10,888 nucleotides of DNA from Pseudomonadales bacterium (GTDB taxonomy: Bacteria; Pseudomonadota; Gammaproteobacteria; Pseudomonadales; Pseudohongiellaceae): the NCBI GenBank assembly GCA_022360535.1, contig JAKSCP010000147.1, positions 1-10,888 on the forward strand, given 5' to 3'. A model generated the notes under the pieces. The model had not been told where the DNA came from. It searched no databases and saw only the letters and a program-made list of their open reading frames with translations. Within the stretch, counting starts at the first letter, position 1. Each line of letters opens with the position of its first letter. Below are positions 1 through 5,123 of the stretch, piece after piece. A program made the position numbers and the translations under genes.

Positions 1-1204
1 CGAAACCTTCGATTGCCAAAATCTCATCGAGGGGCACATAGGCAATCTCTTCAAGTGAAGTGAAACCTTCCTGCACCAGTACTTCAGCTACTTCATCATC
101 TACATCGAGCTTTTCCATAAACATCTCGATGAACGTGCTGGCTTCCTGCTGTTGCTTGGCTGCTGCTTCCTCTTCACTCATCACGTTGATGGTCCAGCCG
201 GTCAACTCGCTCGACAGTCTGACATTCTGGCCATTACGTCCAATCGCCTGCGCCAGGTTTTCTTCTTCCACCGCGATATCCATCGTGTGGCTGTCTTCAT
301 CAACGATGATAGACGCCACTTCTGCCGGCGCCATCGAATTGATAACCAGCTGTGCTGGATTGTCATCCCACAGGATGATGTCGATGCGTTCGTTTGCCAA
401 CTCGTTAGAAACAACCTGTACTCGCGAACCGCGCATACCTACACAGGCACCGACGGGGTCGATTCGACCATCATTAGTGCTCACCACGATCTTGGCGCGA
501 GAACCAGGATCCCGTGCTGCGGCTTTGATTTCGATAACTTCTTCTGCGATCTCCGGCACTTCAATCTTGAACAGTTCGACTAGCATGTCGGGAGAGGTGC
601 GACTGAGAAACAGCTGTGGTCCACGCTGCTCAGAACTCACATGAGTCAGCAAGGCACGCAAACGATCCGAAATCCGGAAAGTTTCACGGGGAATCATTTG
701 GTCTCTAGGCAATAGTGCTTCTGCATTATTACCGAGGTCGACAATGATATTGTCACGGGTGACTTTCTTTACGGTGCCAGCAACCAGTTCACCAACACGG
801 TGCTCGTACTCAGAGATGACGATTTCCCGTTCTGCTTCGCGTACTTTCTGCACGATAACTTGCTTCGCTGTTTGCGCAGCAATTCGACCAAACTCAACGT
901 TGTCGATCTTTTCCTCGTAGGTATCGCCAATGCCCAGCTTCTTGTCCTTCTCGCCGGCTTGTTCCAGGGTGAATTGAGAAGCTTCTTCCAGATACTCCTC
1001 GTCTTCAACAACTGTCCATACACGAAAGGTTTCGTATTCACCAGTGTCACGGTCTACAGAAACCCGACAATCAATCTCTTCATTGTCATAGAGTTTCTTG
1101 GTTGCGGTTGCCAGTGCAGATTCAATCGCTTCAAAAATTACACCACGAGACACACCCTTCTCATTCGAGACCGCGTCTGCAACCATCAATATTTCTTTGC
1201 TCAT
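1..1204 (-). CDS. nusA: Transcription termination/antitermination factor NusA (C-terminus cut off by window edge)
   Basis: NusA binds RNA polymerase and nascent RNA and modulates pausing, intrinsic termination and antitermination. The visible 401 residues begin MSKEILMVADAVSNEK and follow the family order: N-terminal polymerase-binding domain (about 1-130, with FGRIAAQTAKQVIVQKVREAER at about 105-126), S1 domain (about 137-200, VAGTVKKVTRDNIIVDLG), KH1 with GMRGSR (256-261), KH2 with IGRNGQNVRLSSELTGW (321-337), then the beginning of the first acidic C-terminal repeat (EVLVQEGFTSLEEIAYVP). The reading frame is open to the window edge; the rest of the acidic repeats lie outside. Two adjacent ATGs (1207 and 1204) follow a GGTGA ribosome-binding site; 1204 is chosen because family members start MSKE/MNKE. 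It lies 60 bp downstream of rimP, the usual rimP-nusA operon. Identity is very secure. Confidence 0.97.
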   Translation of the reverse strand, partial: MSKEILMVADAVSNEKGVSRGVIFEAIESALATATKKLYDNEEIDCRVSVDRDTGEYETFRVWTVVEDEEYLEEASQFTLEQAGEKDKKLGIGDTYEEKIDNVEFGRIAAQTAKQVIVQKVREAEREIVISEYEHRVGELVAGTVKKVTRDNIIVDLGNNAEALLPRDQMIPRETFRISDRLRALLTHVSSEQRGPQLFLSRTSPDMLVELFKIEVPEIAEEVIEIKAAARDPGSRAKIVVSTNDGRIDPVGACVGMRGSRVQVVSNELANERIDIILWDDNPAQLVINSMAPAEVASIIVDEDSHTMDIAVEEENLAQAIGRNGQNVRLSSELTGWTINVMSEEEAAAKQQQEASTFIEMFMEKLDVDDEVAEVLVQEGFTSLEEIAYVPLDEILAIEGF

Positions 1205-1264
1205 CATAATCGTGTCACCAACTCATTACTGCGTTTGATGCATTTCTAAATCTGCGAGAGCTGT

Positions 1265-1714
1265 CTAGTAAACGACATTTGCTTTTTCGATATCAGCGAA
1301 AGGCAAGACAACGATTTCGTCGTCAACTTTCATGCTGACGGAATCTTCTGCCACTCCCGCGACCACTCCTTTGAATTTACGTCGCCCTTCAATCGGGCCG
1401 CGCATTCTCACATTCACTTCAGTTCCAGCGAATTGCCCGAACTGTTCGAGTGTAAAAAGTGGTCTATCCAAACCCGGTGAAGAGACTTCTAGTGTGTACT
1501 CCCCTGCAATAGGGTCTTCCACATCAAAAATCGCACTCACCTGGCGACTAACTTTTTCACAATCATCAATGGTGATGCCCGCATCACTCTCGATGTAAAT
1601 TCGCAGCACCGAATACTTACCTTGTGCAGCGTGTTCAATTCCCCAAAGCTCTAAATCCAATGCCTCAACAGTTGGCTCAATGAGATTTTGCACTTTCGCC
1701 ACACTGTTCTTCAC
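1265..1714 (-). CDS. rimP: Ribosome maturation factor RimP
   Basis: RimP assists late maturation of the 30S ribosomal subunit. The protein shows the family's N-terminal alpha/beta domain and the diagnostic run DVEDPI...YTLEVSSPGLDRPL at about residues 65-86, followed by a C-terminal SH3-like barrel ending DIEKANVVY. The start is a GTG in either case. GTG at 1714 gives 149 residues, has AGGG eight bases upstream, and places the ELxGIE motif 27 residues from the start exactly as in the E. coli protein. The upstream GTG at 1720 (151 residues) has the AGGG almost touching it, so it is less likely. It is the first protein gene after tRNA-fMet and leads into nusA. An intrinsic terminator upstream suggests rimP-nusA expression depends partly on readthrough. 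Confidence 0.95.
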   Translation of the reverse strand: MKNSVAKVQNLIEPTVEALDLELWGIEHAAQGKYSVLRIYIESDAGITIDDCEKVSRQVSAIFDVEDPIAGEYTLEVSSPGLDRPLFTLEQFGQFAGTEVNVRMRGPIEGRRKFKGVVAGVAEDSVSMKVDDEIVVLPFADIEKANVVY

Positions 1715-1717
1715 AAG

Positions 1718-1752
1718 CACTGCCCTGAGTCACGTCCGGGCAAAAAACCCAG
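1718..1752 (-). promoter_or_regulatory. Possible alternative folds over the rimP ribosome-binding site
   Basis: In the RNA just upstream of rimP, TTGCCC (1743-1738) can pair with GGGCAG (1725-1720), which contains the AGGG ribosome-binding site. The same CCCGG (1740-1736) can instead pair with upstream CTGGG (1752-1748) across a seven-base U-rich loop. The two pairings are mutually exclusive, as in a simple translational switch. Each is only 5-6 pairs including a G-U, so this is a hypothesis from complementarity alone. Confidence 0.25.
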
Positions 1753-1756
1753 ATAC

Positions 1757-1777
1757 AAAAAATGGGCCCAAGGCCCA
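1757..1777 (-). terminator. Intrinsic terminator between tRNA-fMet and rimP
   Basis: On the minus strand TGGGCC-TTG-GGCCCA forms a perfect six-pair GC-rich stem with a three-base loop, immediately followed by six T residues. It lies about 95 bp beyond the tRNA 3' end and 43 bp before rimP. A smaller hairpin, GTTGC-GGA-GCAAC (1794-1782), sits just upstream. It should end most tRNA transcripts while letting a fraction through to rimP-nusA. NusA itself acts on termination and antitermination, so feedback is plausible but inferred. Confidence 0.8.
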
Positions 1778-1839
1778 CTCTGTTGCTCCGCAACCGGGCT
1801 GAAGCAAGACCCAGTGCGAAATTTATGTCCGACTGATCA

Positions 1840-1852
1840 GGTGAATTTCACC
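1840..1852. promoter_or_regulatory. Perfect short palindrome of unknown function
   Basis: GGTGAA-A-TTCACC is a perfect six-base inverted repeat around one base, next to a second palindrome CTGATCAG (1833-1840). Outer AAATTTA/TAAATTT arms also flank the block. It lies between the initiator tRNA 3' end and the terminator. It could be an operator-like site or an RNA hairpin in the tRNA trailer. No matching promoter elements are convincing nearby, so function is unknown. Confidence 0.3.
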
Positions 1853-1872
1853 CTAAATTTTCAGCCAAATAT

Positions 1873-1949
<77 letters not shown>

Positions 1950-2019
1950 CCAGATCTTTACTAATCCCTTGATATATAAGGATAAAAAATCAGCTATCCC
2001 AATACCTCAAGGGGCACGC

Positions 2020-2049
2020 ATTATAAGGAGGAGATGGCGCCAAGGTCAA
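2020..2049 (-). promoter_or_regulatory. Strong sigma-70-type promoter for tRNA-fMet
   Basis: TTGACC (2049-2044) is five of six to the -35 consensus, the spacer is 18 bp, and TATAAT (2025-2020) is a perfect -10 box. It is followed by a GC-rich GCGTGCCCC start region, typical of stringently controlled stable-RNA promoters. The start site would be near 2012, giving a leader of about 60 nt before the tRNA. That leader can fold: CCCTTGA (2013-2007) pairs with TCAAGGG (1972-1966), enclosing GGATA/TATCC (1999-1995 with 1984-1980). The promoter probably also feeds rimP and nusA by readthrough. Confidence 0.82.
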
Positions 2050-2133
2050 GCGCAATGCGGGCTGTAGGGGAATTGAGGGTTCTTGTTTCCAGCTTGAGTA
2101 AATGGGGGTGGCGGGGTGTGATTTCAAGAAGCC

Positions 2134-2162
2134 CTAGCCCAGGCCAGTTAGCACAGGGCTAG
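2134..2162 (-). other. Hairpin just downstream of tRNA-Leu
   Basis: Starting eight bases beyond the tRNA-Leu CCA end, CTAGCCC (2162-2156) pairs perfectly with GGGCTAG (2140-2134) across a 15-base loop. There is no T tract after it, only CTTCTT, so it is a poor intrinsic terminator. It may instead stabilise the 3' trailer for processing. Its loop contains GCTAACTGGCC, which recurs at 2319-2309. Confidence 0.4.
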
Positions 2163-2170
2163 AACGAAGG

Positions 2171-2256
2171 TGGTGCCGAAGGCCGGACTTGAACCGGCAC
2201 GAGCTAGGCTCACTACCCCCTCAAGATAGCGTGTCTACCAATTCCACCACTTCGGC
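2171..2256 (-). tRNA. tRNA-Leu (GAG)
   Basis: The 86-nt gene includes an encoded CCA (2173-2171). Acceptor strands GCCGAAG and CTTCGGC pair fully. The anticodon loop TTGAGGG, closed by CTATC/GGTAG (with one T-G pair), gives anticodon GAG for CUC/CUU leucine codons. The long variable arm GAGC-CTA-GCTC marks a class II tRNA and supports leucine. The T arm GCCGG-TTCAAGT-CCGGC is canonical. It lies downstream of secG as in many gammaproteobacteria. No strong promoter is visible just upstream, so it may be transcribed with tpiA-secG and cut out. Its first 24 nt are duplicated upstream at 2373-2401 and its first 13 at 2512-2530. Confidence 0.96.
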
Positions 2257-2261
2257 ATGTT
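2233..2261 (-). repeat. Repeat copy 1: 5' end of the intact tRNA-Leu gene
   Basis: This 29-bp stretch covers tRNA-Leu nucleotides 1-24 plus five leader bases (AACAT). It is identical to 2373-2401, exactly 140 bp away in the same orientation. It is the parent copy, because only here does the rest of the tRNA follow. Confidence 0.9.
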
Positions 2262-2298
2262 TGATTGTTTCTATCTATTCTGTGCCCTACGCAAGTCG

Positions 2299-2314
2299 CT
2301 GGCCTAGCGGCCAG
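2299..2314. other. Perfect hairpin between the tRNA-Leu fragment and tRNA-Leu
   Basis: CTGGCC and GGCCAG form a perfect six-pair inverted repeat around a four-base loop. It overlaps the 11-bp sequence GCTAACTGGCC (2319-2309) that also occurs downstream of the intact tRNA-Leu at 2152-2142. Between it and the tRNA, 2257-2298 is AT-rich leader without a convincing promoter. Confidence 0.5.
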
Positions 2315-2319
2315 TTAGC

Positions 2320-2390
2320 GTGGTCGCTCTCAGACGTCCTGTCTTTCGCGACACTCGTGCATCCTGCACGTCGTCTACCAATTCCACCAC
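2320..2390 (-). other. Structured segment starting with a tRNA-Leu 5' fragment; candidate RNA element
   Basis: Read on the minus strand, the segment after the second tRNA fragment can be drawn as a compact fold. P1 is GTGGT (2390-2386) with ACCAC (2324-2320). P2 is AGACG (2376-2372) with CGTCT (2336-2332). Inside P2 lie P3, CGTGCA-GGA-TGCACG (2370-2356), and P4, TGTC-GCGAAA-GACA (2353-2340), making a three-way junction. P1 and P2 use bases from the tRNA-derived part. It does not form a normal cloverleaf and has no anticodon arm, so it is not a functional tRNA. It may be a decayed tRNA duplicate, a structured spacer in the secG-tRNA-Leu transcript, or one member of a dispersed hairpin repeat family. 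Function is unknown; the pairings were found by eye. Confidence 0.4.
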
Positions 2391-2402
2391 TTCGGCATGT
2401 TC
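2373..2402 (-). repeat. Repeat copy 2: orphan 5' fragment of tRNA-Leu (24 nt)
   Basis: The first 24 nt of tRNA-Leu (2396-2373) plus the leader bases AACAT are repeated exactly, but the remaining tRNA is absent: sequence diverges in the D arm just before the anticodon arm. One more base on the leader side (2402) is shared with copy 3, so 2384-2402 and 2512-2530 are 19-bp direct repeats flanking a 109-bp segment. Confidence 0.9.
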
Positions 2403-2443
2403 GCCCGGAAGAATTTGTCGATGAGCCGACCATCCCTTCCAGC

Positions 2444-2495
2444 CAGCGAGCACAGCTCGCTGTCGTTCGTCCTGCACTCGAAGCTCACGCTTCGA
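2444..2495 (-). other. Two strong hairpins between tRNA-Leu fragments
   Basis: TCGAAGC-GTGA-GCTTCGA (2495-2478) is a perfect seven-pair stem with a GNRA-type GUGA loop. CAGCGAGC-TGT-GCTCGCTG (2462-2444) is a perfect eight-pair stem with a three-base loop. Between them is GTGCAGGA, which also occurs in the 2320-2390 segment, along with a shared CAGGACG. This points to two diverged members of one hairpin-rich repeat family. The flanking parts (2403-2443 and 2496-2511) show nothing recognisable and no credible coding sequence. Confidence 0.5.
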
Positions 2496-2511
2496 AAGCG
2501 TTTGTCCTCAC

Positions 2512-2530
2512 CCACCACTTCGGCATGTTC
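2512..2530 (-). repeat. Repeat copy 3: orphan 5' fragment of tRNA-Leu (13 nt) touching the secG stop
   Basis: The 19 bp are identical to 2384-2402: the leader GAACAT plus the first 13 nt of tRNA-Leu, GCCGAAGTGGTGG. The fragment begins at the very next base after the secG stop codon (2533-2531), so a repeat junction falls exactly at the end of that gene. Confidence 0.85.
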
Positions 2531-2908
2531 TTAATTGTTATCGGGCAAGCTAGGAACGTCGCTCTGATCTTCAGCTGGTTCTTGCTCCAATTCCGGAACA
2601 TCAGACTGTTCGGCAGTTACTTCCTGCAGAATATCTTCATTCACCACAGGCAATCCTTGAGTCGTGCTCAGACCAGACTGGCTTCGAGCAAATATCGCCA
2701 GAGCGAGACTAGTAACAAAAAAGATCGTTGCTGCAACCGTGGTCGCGCGTACCAGAAAGTTACCGGTTCCCGATGAACCAAAGACCGTTTGCGAAGCACC
2801 AGCACCAAAAGAAGCACCGGCATCGGCACCCTTGCCTTGCTGTAACAACACCAGACCTACGATGACAATGGCTACGATGACATGAACTACTACAACTAGA
2901 GTTTCCAT
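2531..2908 (-). CDS. secG: Protein translocase subunit SecG
   Basis: SecG is the small inner-membrane subunit of the SecYEG translocon and stimulates SecA-driven export. The 125-residue protein has a first membrane segment at about 3-22. The conserved cytoplasmic loop LLQQGKGADAGASFGAGASQTVFGSSGTGNFL (21-52) follows, then a second membrane segment at about 55-75. The tail (76-125) is acidic and low in complexity and is longer than in the roughly 110-residue E. coli protein; it contains a short internal repeat, QSDVPEL and QSDVPSL. The ATG is two bases beyond the tpiA stop, implying translational coupling. The stop codon directly abuts a tRNA-Leu-derived repeat, and transcription probably continues into tRNA-Leu. 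Confidence 0.96.
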   Translation of the reverse strand: METLVVVVHVIVAIVIVGLVLLQQGKGADAGASFGAGASQTVFGSSGTGNFLVRATTVAATIFFVTSLALAIFARSQSGLSTTQGLPVVNEDILQEVTAEQSDVPELEQEPAEDQSDVPSLPDNN

Positions 2909-2910
2909 GA

Positions 2911-3669
2911 TTAATTATCCGCATTCGTGCAGATGGCTAAAAACTGTTCTGCCTCTAAAGAGGCTCCGCCAACCAGACCACCATCGATATCCGGTTGAGC
3001 GATTAACTCCGCAGAGTTAGATTCTTTGACACTGCCGCCATACAAAATCTGAATGGCTGCCGCGATCTCTTTATCCTGCTTGGCCAGGTCGCTGCGCAAT
3101 AGTGCGTGGACTTCCTGGGCCTGTTCTGGGCTGGCCTTTTCACCTGTGCCGATTGCCCAAACTGGCTCGTAGGCAATAACTGCATTCTCAAATGCTGCCA
3201 CACCGACTCGCTCAAGTACCGCCGCAAGTTGAGCCATTACAACATCAGCCGTAATGCCTTCTTTACGCTGTTCCAATGTTTCCCCGACGCAAAGAATCGG
3301 CTGCAATGACGCCGCCTGAACTGCAGCGAATTTCTCCGCTACTACTGCGTCACTCTCACCAAACAGTGCTCGTCTTTCCGAGTGACCCACAATTACAAAG
3401 TCAGCACCCAGATCTGCCAGCATGCCGCAGGCGACTTCACCCGTGTAAGCACCCTGCTCAAACTGAGATGCATTCTGCGCACCTGTTTGAATCCTGGTAT
3501 CAGCACAAAGCTTGGCAGCTAGTGGCAAATAAACAGATGGCGGAGCGATGCCAATCTCGACACCCTCAGGCACCCCATCCAACCCCTGTTTGAGAGCCAA
3601 AATCAGACTCGAGCAGGACTCCCTCGTTCCATGCATCTTCCAGTTACCGACAACCAGCTTGGAACGCAT
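2911..3669 (-). CDS. tpiA: Triose-phosphate isomerase
   Basis: TpiA interconverts dihydroxyacetone phosphate and glyceraldehyde 3-phosphate in cytosolic glycolysis and gluconeogenesis. The 252-residue TIM barrel is full length. It has the N-terminal GNWKMHG with Asn9 and Lys11, the catalytic His96 in IVGHSERR, the catalytic base Glu168 in AYEPVWAIGTG (the flexible loop 6 follows), the phosphate-binding YGGSVK (210-215) and GGASL (234-238). ATG 3669 has AGGT eight bases upstream. It sits between glmM (86-bp gap with a candidate promoter) and secG (2-bp gap), an order I associate with Pseudomonas and relatives and not with enterics. Confidence 0.98.
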   Translation of the reverse strand: MRSKLVVGNWKMHGTRESCSSLILALKQGLDGVPEGVEIGIAPPSVYLPLAAKLCADTRIQTGAQNASQFEQGAYTGEVACGMLADLGADFVIVGHSERRALFGESDAVVAEKFAAVQAASLQPILCVGETLEQRKEGITADVVMAQLAAVLERVGVAAFENAVIAYEPVWAIGTGEKASPEQAQEVHALLRSDLAKQDKEIAAAIQILYGGSVKESNSAELIAQPDIDGGLVGGASLEAEQFLAICTNADN

Positions 3670-3716
3670 GTGTATCTACCTAAATTCAATGAGGGGCCGG
3701 ATAAAAACGGGCGCCA

Positions 3717-3745
3717 ATACTACCCAAGATAGGAAAGCCTTGCAA
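3717..3745 (-). promoter_or_regulatory. Candidate promoter for tpiA-secG
   Basis: In the 86-bp glmM-tpiA gap, TTGCAA (3745-3740) and TAGTAT (3722-3717) are each four of six to the -35 and -10 consensus, with a 17-bp spacer. The start would fall about 40 bp before tpiA. No terminator follows glmM, so readthrough is likely as well. Confidence 0.35.
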
Positions 3746-3755
3746 TAACAGGGGC

Positions 3756-5117
3756 CTAGCTGGCGCTGGATACCTCTGTTGCCACCAGATCGGACAGCTC
3801 GCGGGCAAACTGCTCCACCTTGTCCCCGTCTTCACCCTCAACCATGACCCGAAGCACAGGTTCTGTGCCGGAAGGTCGCAGTAAAACCCGGCCGTTCTTG
3901 CCCAGTCGCGATTCAATATCAGTAACCGCATTCTTTACCGCATCGTTGGAAGCGATATCTATACTATTGGCCAGCTTCACATTGACCATGGACTGAGGGA
4001 GTTTACGCATCTTGTTTTTCAGGTCAGCCAGGGGCTGCTCGCAATGGACGATTGCCGCCAAAGCTTGCAGTGCCGAGACGATGCCATCCCCCGTGGTGTT
4101 GATGTCGAGGCAGATAATATGGCCCGATGACTCTCCACCCAGTTTCCATCCTCGCGAAAGCAGCTCCTGCATTACATAGCGATCGCCAACTTTGGTTCTG
4201 GTGAAGGGCACATCCAGTGCATCGAGCGCCAGTTCCAACCCAAGATTACTCATTGATGTACCAACAACTCCGCCAAAATCGATGCTCTGTCGCCGCCGGT
4301 CACGAGCGATTACGTACAAGATCTCATCGCCATCTACGATGTTACCCAGATGATCCACCATGATGAGCCGATCACCATCTCCATCGAACGCGACTCCCAG
4401 GTCGGCTTGTTCTGCTTTTACGGTTTCAGCTAATAATTCAGGAGAAGTCGAGCCACTGTTCTCATTGATGTTCAAACCATCAGGAGAAACGCCAATCGCA
4501 ATGACTTTTGCCCCCAGCTCTTCCAGGACAGCCGGCGCAATGTGATATGTAGAACCATGAGCACAATCGACGACAATCTTCATGCCATTGAATTTCAGGT
4601 TGGATCCTACAGTACTCTTGCAGAATTCAATGTACCGACCTGCCGCATCTGTAATGCGGGAAGCCTTACCGATAGATCCGGAGGGGACGGTTGTCACATC
4701 TTTATCCAGGTGCTCTTCAATGGCCAATTCGATACTGTCAGGTAGCTTCGTGCCATCAGCGGAAAAGAACTTGATACCGTTGTCTTTGTAAGAGTTATGA
4801 GATGCGCTGATTACTATTCCAGCTTGCGCCCGCAGGGTTCGCGTCAAATAAGCTATCGCTGGCGTCGGCATGGGGCCCGTGAGCTGGATATCGACACCAG
4901 CAGCGGTAACGCCTGCCTCTAAAGCAGCCTCAAACATATAGCCTGAAATGCGTGTGTCTTTACCGATGATGATCTTGTTACGGCCATTGCCCTCACTGGC
5001 GAACACCCGCCCTGCTGCCCAGCCAAGCTTCAGCATAAAGTCGGGAGTAATAGGAGCTTTCCCCACGGCGCCACGGATACCATCGGTTCCAAAGTAGTGT
5101 TTTTGTTTAGCTGACAT
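3756..5117 (-). CDS. glmM: Phosphoglucosamine mutase
   Basis: GlmM converts glucosamine 6-phosphate to glucosamine 1-phosphate, the step before UDP-GlcNAc for peptidoglycan and lipopolysaccharide. The 453-residue protein begins KHYFGTDGIRG, the family signature. The phospho-acceptor serine is Ser106 in ISASHN (103-108), the metal-binding loop is DGDGDR (245-250), the sugar-binding loop is GGESSGH (327-333), and the phosphate-binding loop near the C-terminus is RPSGTEP (414-420). After SASHN the usual proline is replaced by serine (HNSYKDNGIK), a mild oddity next to the active site. It begins six bases after the folP stop with only an A-rich leader, so it is probably translationally coupled to folP; this folP-glmM pair is conserved in gammaproteobacteria. 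Confidence 0.98.
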   Translation of the reverse strand: MSAKQKHYFGTDGIRGAVGKAPITPDFMLKLGWAAGRVFASEGNGRNKIIIGKDTRISGYMFEAALEAGVTAAGVDIQLTGPMPTPAIAYLTRTLRAQAGIVISASHNSYKDNGIKFFSADGTKLPDSIELAIEEHLDKDVTTVPSGSIGKASRITDAAGRYIEFCKSTVGSNLKFNGMKIVVDCAHGSTYHIAPAVLEELGAKVIAIGVSPDGLNINENSGSTSPELLAETVKAEQADLGVAFDGDGDRLIMVDHLGNIVDGDEILYVIARDRRRQSIDFGGVVGTSMSNLGLELALDALDVPFTRTKVGDRYVMQELLSRGWKLGGESSGHIICLDINTTGDGIVSALQALAAIVHCEQPLADLKNKMRKLPQSMVNVKLANSIDIASNDAVKNAVTDIESRLGKNGRVLLRPSGTEPVLRVMVEGEDGDKVEQFARELSDLVATEVSSAS

Positions 5118-5123
5118 TCTTTT

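Noticed and set aside
2257..2300. Dedicated tRNA-Leu promoter (TTGCGT ... TAGAAA)
   Set aside because: Only three of six and four of six matches with a 15-bp spacer; too weak to call.
2320..2390. Hammerhead-type ribozyme suggested by GAAA, GTC and CTGAGAG
   Set aside because: The conserved CUGANGA core is not matched and the order and placement of the motifs relative to stems are wrong.
2233..2530. CRISPR-like array
   Set aside because: There are only three partial repeats of unequal length, spacers of more than 100 bp full of hairpins, an obvious tRNA origin, and no cas genes nearby.
2171..2530. Genomic island attachment site at tRNA-Leu
   Set aside because: The duplicated part is the 5' end rather than the usual 3' end, and there is no integrase or foreign gene between the copies.
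2189..2776. A 195-codon plus-strand open frame across tRNA-Leu, the repeats and part of secG
   Set aside because: It runs antisense through a certain tRNA and through secG and resembles no protein family; it is a by-product of hairpin-rich sequence.
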